This document shows, in pieces, positions 46,769-57,366 of a DNA stretch of 64,000 bases. Location of the stretch: contig CM046340.1 of the NCBI GenBank assembly GCA_025403435.1, positions 28,466,210 to 28,530,209 of the forward strand, in the 5' to 3' direction. Under the pieces are notes generated by a model. The model was not told where the DNA came from, searched no databases, and saw only the letters and a list, made by a program, of their open reading frames with translations. The stretch's first letter is position 1; every line of letters starts with the position of its first letter. The translations under genes were made by a program, and so were the position numbers. This DNA is from Artocarpus heterophyllus. Its lineage: Eukaryota > Streptophyta > Magnoliopsida > Rosales > Moraceae.

Positions 46769-48917
46769 TGTCACGCCCCGGAGTACGGGAGGTGACGTGG
46801 CGGAATATTTAGATTAATTAAAAGAGAATTTAATTGAAACCAATGGTTTAAGAATCAAATTACATGAGAAATAAGAAGATTTCCACCACATTTTTATAAA
46901 AGAATTTATAAATATTAAACGAGTAATAGAATTTAAATAAAAACCGCGAGCATGGGTTCCACAACCCACAACTTGTGCACACACATGGTACTGACAATAT
47001 CATAAATACAATCACAGTCCAAATACAGATAAAGTTAAGTCTTACATGCCTTGATTAAATAATACAAAATATAAATCAATCCTCCTATTGCTCCTGTGTT
47101 CGGTCCGAAGAATCCTCTCCAAACCTAAATGGGAAACCACCTAGAGAGGGAAATTTAAAACAAATAAAACGTGAGCGAAAGGCTCAGTAGGACTATGTTT
47201 TATAAAATAATTTAATTTAAAGAAACAGTTCATTGTTAGGAGTACTCAAAAGAAAACTTAAATAAATAAATAAATACAAAATTTGAGTAGAGCCGTTCTG
47301 ACACAGAACAGTCTACTCGTACAATCGAAAACACCATTTTTCTTTTACCTAGGCAAACCATGATATCACCACTGTAGTGGCCCAACTTGGTTTCAGGACC
47401 TGCCCCCAAGGTCGATCGCTACACTACCCGATCTCTGATATGGCATCATGCCTTTGTGTTTATTATCATTATCATTCAAAACCCAATTACCGAGTGTTGT
47501 CAATTACGTTCATTATGAAGTTCATTTCATAGTCACAGTATATTAAAGTATAACCGATAAAACCATTTTCAAACAACCGTTGAAAACATTTTGATAGGAA
47601 TCCTTTTGAAAGCCAAATCATTTCAAAACCAGGCTACCAAAGAAATAGGATAGAAGCCTACCTCAATACTCGTGCCGGTGCCCCACACCGTCATCTCGGT
47701 CCGCTATACGTTAGCTCCACAGAACCACGAATGACCCTAGATACAAACTAAGTCGATCAATATCTAGTTCGAGACATTCTATGTTACTAAACCATTTCAT
47801 GATGTCCTAGTGTGCCATTTGTACCTTTAAAATCATCCTATAAGTTTGGGATTTAAATCAGGGTTCAAAACAGTGAAAACGAGTGAAAAATCACAAAATT
47901 TTCCATGCCTCGGTCGGCCTGCCGGACGCCCTGCTTCGGCCGGCCAAACTGCACAGTTCGGCCTGTCGGAAGCAAAGTTCGGTCGGCCGAACACTTCCCC
48001 AGGTTCGGCCTGCCGGTTGGAAGAATACCGGCCTGCCGATCATCACTCCGGCCTGCCGAACTGGGAAAATCTAGAAATCCCAGCCACGGGTTTCTCGATC
48101 CCCAAAATTCAAATCTTGTTTCTAACCTGTTTTTCTCAAATCCCAGGCATGAAAAACAATCATAGTTGATAGAAAAACATACTAGAACATGTTTGGACTC
48201 ATTTAAACAAGATTTAAACTCGAAATCCTTAAAAATCCAAAAATGAGAAAATGAGGAGAAAAATGAAAAATCTTGAATTCAATCCGTTTTTCTTCAATCT
48301 AAGCTTAGATTCTAGTTGTTCTAAGTTCATTTAACTCAAATCCACGGTTTTCTAAGCTTAAACAACCCTAAATTTCAAAAATGCACAAAATTGAAAATTT
48401 TGTAAAAAGTTTAGAAATTTCGAATCTAACCTCGAATCGAAGCTTCAATCCGCGTTCTCGGTTGCTAAATCACGTCACCGTGCCTCCTCCTTGCTATCCC
48501 GAAGCTTGGATTCGAATTTGGTTTCAAAAATTTGAGAGAGAAATTTGAGAGAGAGAGGGGAAACCGAGAGGGAACCACAGGAGGGAAGAGAGAGAGAGTG
48601 AGGAAGCTGAGTGAAGAGAGAGAGAGAAGAAGGGAAATAAATAGAGAAAATCGGTGGGCGGTTTTACTATGCGAAAACGATGTGCCACCCACGGTTTTGT
48701 AAAACGGAGTATTTTTAACATTTTACAAATTGTTGTATTTTAAAACTCAAAACATCATTTTAAAACAATAAGAAATCATTTGAACGCATCAATTTAACAA
48801 AACAACTAAAAATTCAAAATCCAACCAAATAATCTAATTAATGTTAAAACGTTAATTATGGCACTCTAATTTATCATTTATATTACATTAACATTAAATA
48901 AATTTCGGGGCGTTACA
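46769..48917 (-). repeat. 3' LTR of the Tekay-type element
   Basis: 2149 bp. On + it starts TGTCACGCCCCGGAGTACGG and ends CGGGGCGTTACA, so the two ends are nearly inverted copies of each other. It carries a GC near-palindrome cluster (47914-48061) and an AG-rich run (48534-48636). Confidence 0.95.
47914..48061. repeat. GC near-palindrome cluster in the Tekay-type 3' LTR
   Basis: Seven to eight copies of the word TCGGCCTGCCGA with variants: TCGGCCTGCCGG at 47914-47925, TTCGGCCGGCC near 47935, TTCGGCCTGTCGGA near 47958, TTCGGTCGGCCGAA near 47978, TTCGGCCTGCCGG near 48004, CCGGCCTGCCGAT near 48028 and CCGGCCTGCCGAA near 48048. Same consensus as the clusters in copia B. Confidence 0.85.
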
Positions 48918-48936
48918 ACTCTCCACCCCTAAAAGA
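48918..48936 (-). other. Polypurine tract of the Tekay-type element
   Basis: On - TTTTAGGGGTGGAGAGT runs into the LTR start TGTAACGCCCCG. Confidence 0.88.
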
Positions 48937-48965
48937 AATTTCACCCTCGAAATTTACAACTCATT

Positions 48966-51900
48966 TCAGAAACAAAACAAATGCGGATACAATTCCTGCA
49001 TACTCGACTCTAGTTCCCAAGTGGCTTCATCAACCCTATGATGTTGCCACACGACTTTTACCAACGGTATCTCTCGACGACGCAAGCTAATAACTTTCCG
49101 GTCGATGATCTGAATCGACACTTCTTCGTACGTCGTATCTTCCTGAACCTGTACATCGCGGAACGAAACTATCTTACCCTGCTCAGGTGGACACATCCTA
49201 AGCATCGACACATGGAACACATCGTGCACATGAGAAAGTCCAGGCGGAAGATCAAGCCGATAAGCGACCACACCAACACGCTGAGTGATCTCGAATGGCC
49301 CAATATACCTCGGCGCGAGCTTCCTACTCACTCCGAACCGCATAGTTCCCTTACGAGGCAATACCCTCAAGAGAACGAAATCTCCAACCGCGAACTCTAA
49401 AGGTCTACGTCTCCTATCCGCGTAACTCTTCTGTCGACTCTGAGCTGCCCTCAACCGATCTTGAATCACCGCGACTTTCTCGTTGCTATCACGAATCTCT
49501 TCCGGCCCAAGAATAACTCTATCTTCCGGCTCGGCCCAACACACAGGTGACCGACATGGTCGCCCATACAACGCCTCAAATGGTGCCATACCGATACTCG
49601 CCTGATAACTATTGTTGTACGCGAACTCCGCCAAATGTAAACATTGCTTCCAATTTCTGCCAAAGTCCAATGCACAGGCACGTAACATATCCTCGAGAAC
49701 CTGAATAACCCACTCAGACTGCCAATCAGTCTGAGGATGAAACGCCGTACTGAAGTTCAAATCCGTACCTAAAGCCTCCTGAAAACTCCTCCAGTACTTA
49801 GCATTAAACCTGGTGTCTCGATCAGAGGTGATGGACAAAGGAACTCCATGCAACCTCACAATGTTCTGCATATACAACTCCCCGAGAACCTTCCTAGAAC
49901 ATGTCGACCTAAACGGAATGAAATGCACCGATTTCGTCAACCTGTCAACCACAACCCAAACTGCATCGTGCCGCTGCTCCGTCCTCGGCAAACCTGTGAG
50001 AAAATCCATCGTCACATGCTCCCATTTTCACCCTGGAATAGGAAGCGGCTGAAGCTGACCTGCAGGCTTCTGATGCTCGGCTTTCACCTGAAGACACGTC
50101 GAACACTTGGCCACGTACTCTCGAACATCTTTCTTCATGCCTCTCCACCAATACTGCCTCTTTAAATCACGATACATCTTGGTGCTCCCCGGATGAATAG
50201 CGAACTGAGACCTATGAGCTTCATCTAGAACGGCTTTCGTCACCTCGGTGATAACTGGAACTGCAAGACGCTCTCGAAAGTACAACGATCCATCTGCATG
50301 CACGCTCCATTCCTCGAACTGCTCCCCGTTTTGAATCCGCGACCAAATCCCCTACAAATGCTGATCCTGCCACTGACTTTGCTTCACCATCCGAACAAGA
50401 GCTGGAGTTGCATCCACGTGATATAATGAAACTCGATCACAGTCTTCACGATACAGTAGCCGATACTCACTCACTGTCGCATCCCTACTCCAGTCCTCAA
50501 AAATCAAACAAGCTAGAATCCCTAAAGACTTCCTGCTGAGCGCGTCCGCGACCACATTAGCTTTCCCGGGATGATACTGCAACGCGAAATCATAATCCTC
50601 CATGTACTCTACCCATCTGCGCTGCCTCAGATTGAGATCCCTCTGAGCGAACAGATACCTCAAACTCTTGTGATCAGAGAAGACCTGAAACGACGCTCCA
50701 TACAAGTAACACCTCTAAATCTTCAGCGCGTAGATCACCGCCGTAAGCTCTAAATCATGAGTAGGGTAATTCCGCTCGTGAGGTCGTAGCTGTCTCGATC
50801 CGTACGCAACTACACGTCCAAGCTGCATCAACACGCATCCAAGTCCGCGCCCTGAAGCATCCGCATAAACCTCATACGGCTCGTCACTGCTAGGAATAAT
50901 CAACACTGGAGCTGAAGTCAACCGGTTCTTCAATTCCTGAAAAGTAAGCTCACAATCTTCATTCCACTCAAACCTGACATTTTTCTTGATCAATCTCGTC
51001 AACGGAGCTGCAATCTTTGAAAAATCCTTTACAAATTTCCTGTAATATCCAGCAAGACCTAAGAAGCTGTGAATCTTGGCTACATTCCTTGGCCGTTCCC
51101 ATTCCAATATAGCCTCAATCTTGGACGGATCCACAGAAATACCATGCTCCGAGATAACATGACCCAGAAATTTGACCTCAGTCAACCAGAACTCACATTT
51201 TTCCCTCTTAGCATACAACTGGTGCTCCCTCAGAGTCTGAAGCACGATCCAAAGATGCTACTCATGCTCCTCCCAAGTCTTAGAATACACAAGAATGTCA
51301 TCGATGAACACGATCACAAAATGATCCAGATACGGCCTAAATATCCTGTTCATCAGATCCATGAAAGCTGCCGGAGCATTCGTCAACCCAAAAGACATGA
51401 CCAGAAACTCAAAGTGCCCATACCGAGTCCTAAAAGCTGTCTTGGGAATATCCTCTTCCTTGATCCTGAGCTGATGATAACCTGAACGCAAATCAATCTT
51501 TGAGAAGTACCGCAAACCTCCCAACTGATCAAATAGCTCATCAATCCTAGGCAAGGGATACTTATTCTTCACCGTAACACGATTTAGCTGTCGATAATCT
51601 ACACATAACCTGAGAGTCCCATCGTGCTTCTTAGCGAACAAAACTGGTGCTCCCCACGGAGATGTGCTGTTTCGAATATACCCCTTATCAGCAAGCTCCT
51701 GAAGTTGCTTCCTCAATTCCTTCTTTTCTGCCGGCGCCATCCGATAAGGTGCCATAGAAATCGGTGATGTCCCTGGAAACAACTCGATACCAAACTAAAT
51801 CTCCCGATGCGGTGGTAATCCTGGCAACTCGTCGGGGAAAACATCCTCGAACTCATCAACCACCAGAATCGCTACACTGCCACTCGAAACATAGGGCTCG

Positions 51901-52493
51901 CAATCTAGGTTGGCAAGGAAAGCACAACAACCTAGATTCCTTCGCCCTCCTAGACATGACTTCATAAGACGCTCACTCATTGACCAATCACCACCACCCT
52001 GGTAAGTGATGGTCGTCCCCCTATCAGACACTAGGGTCACTTTTCTAAGTTGGCAGTCCACGACTGCACTATACCTGGACAACCAGTCCATCCCTAGAAT
52101 TACATCATAAGAACTCATGGGGAGTATAATCAAATCACTTTTCAAAATCTCATCCCCAATCTTTATTTTACAAGATTTACACATACAATTTACACACACC
52201 CGCCCCAAGGGAGAAGTTATGACTAGGGGTTCATTAAACTCTTCTACCTCTAATCCCAAGGCATGTACAAAAGAACTCGAAATGAGAGAATGAGAGGCAC
52301 CGGTATCAAACAAAACGCGAGCTAAAGATCTGGAAACCAAGATCATACCATCAACAACCGTGTTACCAGTCTGTGAATCTGACCCTCCAGATGCCATTGC
52401 ATGAACCTGCACTGGCGCTTTCCCTTTTCCTCTACCGACATTGCTGGGCCCTGGATTACTCGGCCGATGCTGCTGAGATGGAGACGACTGCAC
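48966..52493 (-). pseudogene. Tekay-type pol: protease, RT, RNase H, integrase, chromodomain
   Basis: On - in one frame, broken by stops rather than shifts. Protease is near 52310 (LFDTGASHSLIS). RT is 51782-51258 ([46 protein letters not shown]). RNase H is 51245-50352 ([39 protein letters not shown]). The integrase zinc finger is 50303-50028 (HPGSTKMYRDLKRQYWW, CSTCLQVKAEH). The integrase core is 50015-49500 (MDFLTGLP, VDRLTKSVHFI, SDRDTRFNAKYW). A chromodomain near 49140-48990 (IPLVKVVWQHHRVDEATWE) would tether the integration complex to chromatin. Stops lie at 51795, 51258, 50715, 50352 and 50028. HPQTDWQSEW replaces the usual HPQTDGQSER. Confidence 0.94.
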
Positions 52494-53557
52494 ACTACCT
52501 GTACTCGACGCTCGATACTGAGGAACACTGCACTGAAAATGCTACGGCTGCTGCCCCCGTACCAGATATGAGAATTGCTGAGGAGAGAACTGCGGATACT
52601 GCAACTGCGGGTACTGCGAAGGCGGAGGTAAAGTCTGAGGCTGAGGCTAAGTCGAACGACTGGCATCCTCCCCGGTCTGAGATCCAAGACGAGCACTCCT
52701 GATCGGGCAATTCCTCTTGATGTGTCCGGGCTGCTGACAGAAATGACAATGAAAGCTGTAGGGATTGCTGTGCCTGCTGCCAGACGAACTGCTGCTACCA
52801 CTGGTCGCACCGCCTTGCTTGCCTTTCCCCGAAACTAGACGACTACTGGTGCTCTTCCTACCACTCCTCTACGGTCCTCCTGAAGCCTTGGCTCGGTCCT
52901 CACAATACTGCACATAATCATTCTCCACGGAGATCGCCGAGGACAAAAGCTCTCCGAAACTCCTAGCCGTAGAGCAACCAACTGCCGCCGAATAGGAGCC
53001 TTGAGCCCTTCCTGAAACTTAATACACTTTTCACGCTCCGATGCCACCGCCGATGGAGCAAACCTAGCCAACTCATTAAACTTTGCCTCATACTCCCGAA
53101 TTGACAGATCACCCTGCTGCAATCTATAAAACTCAGCTGCCTTCTGGTCTCTATACCCCTGCGAAAAATACCGATCATAGAACAGCTCCTCGAACTTGTC
53201 CCAACTGATATCGCCACCGTGCTCCAGACGCTTAGTCTGCTTCCACCAGGTGTTAACGCCACCCTCGAGCTTATACGCCACAAACTCCACACGGTACTCC
53301 TCAGGCACACCAAGAGTATCTAAATGCTTCAAGATCGAATCCAACCAATACTCTGCCAACTGCGGATCCCCATTGCCATCAAAAGTCAGAATAGACGCCC
53401 GCCAAAATTTCTTAAAGTACGCATGCCGACTACCAACATTAGAATCTCTCGGTCTAGCCCTGGCTGCCATCTGCCAGAAAGCCGCAAACATAGACCTCAT
53501 CATGCTCTCATCATTTCTGAACTCGACGTCAGTAGTCGAACGATGTCTAGGTGCCAT
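52494..53557 (-). pseudogene. Tekay-type gag
   Basis: The start is the ATG at 53557 (MAPRHRSTTDVEF), about 105 bp after the primer site. The capsid region runs 53430-52980 (GDPQLAEYWLDSILKHLDT, LQQGDLSIREYEAKF). A one-base shift near 52960 moves the frame, and a TAG follows near 52870. The basic and Ser-rich stretch and the zinc knuckle CHFCQQPGHIKRNC near 52750-52710 are intact. A Gln/Pro-rich linker has another TAG at 52542. It packages element RNA in intact relatives. Confidence 0.9.
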
Positions 53558-53647
53558 TCTCTCACTTCTGAAAACAAAACTTGGACTGTTAGAGGTATTT
53601 CATTGTCAAACCTATGTGTGCACAATTCCCAAGGTTCATAACCTTGA

Positions 53648-53659
53648 GCTCTGATACCA
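53648..53659 (-). other. Primer binding site of the Tekay-type element
   Basis: On - TGGTATCAGAGC, an exact match to the site for the initiator tRNA-Met, 3 bp from the LTR end. Confidence 0.95.
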
Positions 53660-53662
53660 TTC

Positions 53663-55827
53663 TGTCACGCCCCGGAGTACGGGAGGTGACATGGCAGAAT
53701 ATTTAGATTAATTAAAAGAGAATTTAATTGGAACCAATGGTTTAAGAATCAAATTACATGAGAAATAAGAAGATTTCTACCACATTTTTATAAAAGAATT
53801 TATAAATATTAAACGAGTAATAAAATTTAAATAAAAACCGTGAGTATGGGTTCCACAACCCACAACCCACAACTTGTGCACACACATGGTACTGACAATA
53901 TCATAAATACAATCACAGTCCAAATACAGATAAAGTTAAGTCTTACATGCCTTGATTAAATAATACAAAATATAAATCAATCCTCCTATTGCTCCTGTGT
54001 TCGGTCCGAAGAATCCTCTCCAAACCTAAATGGGAAACCACCTAGAGGGGGAAATTTAAAACAAATAAAACGTGAGCGAAAGGCTCAGTAGGACTATGTT
54101 TTATAAAATAATTTAATTTAAAGAAACAGTTCATTGTTAGGAGTACTCAAAAGAAAACTTAAATAAATAAATAAATACAAAATTTGAGTAGAGCCGTTCT
54201 GACACAGAACAGTCTACTCGTACAATCGAAAACACCATTTTTCTTTTACCTAGGCAAACCATGATATCACCACCGTAGTGGCCCAACTGGGTTTCGAGAC
54301 CTTCCCGCAAGGTCGATCACTACACGACCCGATCTCTGATATGGCATCATGCCTTTGTGTTTATTATCATTATCATTCAAAACCCAATTACCGAGTGTTG
54401 TCAATTACGTTCATTATGAAGTTCATTTCATAGTCACGGTATATTAAAATATAACCGATAAAACCATTTTCAAACAACCGTTGAAAACATTTTGATAGGA
54501 ATCCTTTTCAAAGCCAAATCATTTCAAAACCAGGCTACCAAAGAAATAGGATAGAAGTCCTACCTCAATACTCGTGCCGGTGCCCCACACCGTAATCCCG
54601 GTCCGCTATACGTTAGCTCCACGGAACCACGAACGACCCTAGATATAAACTAAGTCGATCAATATCTAGCTCGAGACATTCTATGTTACTAAACCATTTC
54701 ATGATGTCCTAGTGTGCCATTTGTACCTTTAAAATCATCCTATAAGGTTGGGATTTAAATCAGGGTTCAAAACAGTGAAAACGGGTGAAAAATCACAAAA
54801 TTTTCCATGCCTCGGTCGGCCCGCCGGACGCCCTGCTTCGGCTGGCCAAACTGCATAGTTTGGCCTACCGGAAGCAAAGTTCGGTCGGTCGAACACTTCC
54901 CCAGGTTCGGCCTGCCGGTCAGAAAAACACCGGCCTGCCGATCATCACTTCGGCCTGCCGAACACACAGTTCGGCCTGTCGAACTGGGAAAATCTAGAAA
55001 TCCCAGCCACGGGTTTCTCGATCCCCAAAATTCAAATCTTGATTCTAACCTGTTTTTCTCAAATCCCAGGCATGAAAAACAATCATAGTTGATAGAGAAA
55101 CATACTAGAACATGTTTGGACTCATTTAAATAAGATTTAAACTCGAAATCCTTAAAAATCCAAAAATGAGAAAATGAGGAGAAAAATGAAAAATCTTGAA
55201 TTCAATCCGTTTTTCTTCAATCTAAGCTTAGATTCTAGTTGTTCTAAGTTCATTTAACTCAAATCCACGGTTTTCTAAGCTTAAACAACCCTAAATTTCA
55301 AAAATACACAAAATTGAAAATTTTGTAAAAAGTTTAGAAATTTCGAATCTAACCTCGAATCGAAGCTTCAATCCGTGTTCTCGGTTGCTAAATCATGTCC
55401 CCGTGCCTCCTCCTTGCTATCCCGAAGCTTGGATTCGAATTTGGTTTCAAAAATTTGAGAGAGAGAGGGGAAACCGAGAGGGAACCACGGGAGGGAAGAG
55501 AGAGAGAGTGAGGGAACTGAGTGAAGAGAGAGAGAGAAGAAGGGAAATAAATAGAGAAAATCAGTGGGCGGTTTTACTGTGCGAAAACCATGTGCCGCCC
55601 ACGGTTTTGTAAAACGGAGTATTTTTAACATTTTACAAATTGTTGTGTTTTAAAACTCAAAACATCATTTTAAAACAATAAGAAATCATTTGAACGCATC
55701 AATTTAACAAAACAACCAAAAATTCAAAATCCAACCAAATAATCTAATTAATGTTAAAACGTTAATTATGGCACACTAATTCATCATTTATATTACATTA
55801 ACATCAAATAAATTTCGGGGCGTTACA
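53663..55827 (-). repeat. 5' LTR of the Tekay-type element
   Basis: 2165 bp. It differs from 46769-48917 by scattered substitutions and a few indels: an extra ACCCACA near 53866, an extra unit in the GC cluster at about 54962-54982, and loss of 12 bp in the AG-rich region near 55460. GC near-palindromes occupy 54815-54983. The target duplication TCTTC follows at 55828-55832. Confidence 0.95.
54815..54983. repeat. GC near-palindrome cluster in the Tekay-type 5' LTR
   Basis: Same array as 47914-48061 but with one more unit: after TCGGCCTGCCGAAC comes a further TTCGGCCTGTCGAAC, 21 bp longer in all. Point changes also differ between the copies (for example CCTACCGGA here and CCTGTCGGA there). 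Confidence 0.88.
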
Positions 55828-55832
55828 TCTTC

Positions 55833-57351
55833 TTTCTTTGTTTCCCGAATCATTGATCCTGGTCTCACACACACATACACATATGCATATATAAGTCACC
55901 GTGAAAGAAAGTTTACCCTTTTTTTTTTTTTGGGAACCGAATCACTGATTCGGTTCCTTTTATATATATATATATATATATATATAAGGGAAACGTGACT
56001 TTCGTGTTTCCTTCTTTTTTTTTAAATAATATTATATTAATATATATATATATATTAATATATTATAAAATCTTATATATATATATATAAAGATTTGGTT
56101 CAAAACCATATATATATATAAATCTCAATTAAAAAATAAATCACATTTATTTAAGAATAGATTTTAACAATAATCAATTAATTAACTAATGCTCAGTTAA
56201 ATGTGATAACATTTATCACATTACATTATGTGTCACAGAGAACATTTTTCTGTGTCACGTTAATAATTCAAGTGTGAAAAACTTAATTCAGAATTCAATA
56301 ATTCTGAATTAAACATGTATAATTCATTCTATGCAAAAATCCAATATAGTGTTACAGAGGTGGTATTGGGGACCTATGGACCTATAACCCAAGCTCCAAT
56401 AAATTTGACATTTAATCAAACTCTTTAATTAATGTGCCAAATTTATTAGTTTCAGTGTTACTCCACTAAAAACTTGAAACTGAACTCTTAAGATTATAGT
56501 GAAATTACTCAAAGAAAATTAACGAGTAGTCCATTGATATAATCATTACATATAAGTCAGTCCTCCGTAAATAGTTCATAATAAGAGCTAGGTTCAATTT
56601 CTATTCACCTCTCTTATTACATCTTTATCCTTGAGTTCCAATAATTCTCTACTGAACAATTAATTCATAATCTTATTATGAACAAGCGCTCTATTGTTCA
56701 AACCTTGAATTATCACTCAAGAGAACTATTTTTCTAACTTCCATAGGGAAGGAATGGATTCCATATCTGTATAATATTATTCCCAGCCATTTATTACTTT
56801 ATGTTTCCAAGATGCTAAGTTATAATCTGTGCTTAGACAAATCTTACCATGCAAGTCAAAAAACATAATGTAATAAATAGGAGTCTAATAAATACTCAGG
56901 ATTAAGACTGTCAAATATATGATCATCTTAGTGATAAATTTGAATACTTTATTTGTAACGGATGATTATTAGATATTCATAATTTATCTGGTCCAGTCCT
57001 ATATAATCTCATTATGTAAAGTACCTCCAATCCAATGTCTCTACATTAATAGTCTAGATAATGACTATTTCATTTTAGATGAGATTGGACCGTACTTGTA
57101 ATTTTTAATTAAAGATCCCAAACTTTAATTAATTATTACGGACCATTTAGATTATTATCTATAAATTTTATCCCTAAGCAAATAACACTTATATGCTAAA
57201 TTTATAGTCACATAAATAATCATGGAATTTTCTTGATGTTTATAAATGTATTCATAATACATATAATCAACCAAAATAATAATAAATGTCATTTTTTTTA
57301 TTTATTAACAATATGTACAATGTCACAGCTTTTAGGGCACCAAACCCAACA
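55833..57351 (-). repeat. 3' LTR of copia A3, first part
   Basis: About 1.52 kb, joined in the ancestor to 46325-46768; the LTR totals about 1.96 kb. In element orientation it starts TGTTGGGTTTGGTGCCC at 57351. It contains several (AT)n runs (55962-55986, 56038-56095). It matches 63326-64000 closely. Confidence 0.92.
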
Positions 57352-57366
57352 ATCTCCCACTTGCCC
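57352..57366 (-). other. Polypurine tract of copia A3
   Basis: On - GGGCAAGTGGGAGAT immediately before the LTR, identical to the A1 tract at 3715-3729. Confidence 0.9.

Larger units (their letters stand above)
46769..55827 (-). mobile_element. Ty3/gypsy Tekay/Del-type chromovirus, complete
   Basis: 9.06 kb. LTRs 46769-48917 and 53663-55827 are very similar to each other. It also has a primer site, gag-pol on - and a polypurine tract, with a 5-bp target duplication (one mismatch). It is inserted in the 3' LTR of A3. The RT-RNase H-integrase order and the C-terminal chromodomain (49150-48990) mark the chromovirus Tekay/Del group. The coding sequence is interrupted by a handful of stops, most of which look like C-to-T changes. 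Confidence 0.95.

Noticed and set aside
47846..48169. Open frames of 107, 63 and 86 codons (and their counterparts at 54785-55088)
   Set aside because: They read through the GC near-palindrome cluster, which lacks stops in several frames. They lie in an LTR, differ between LTR copies and show no domain.
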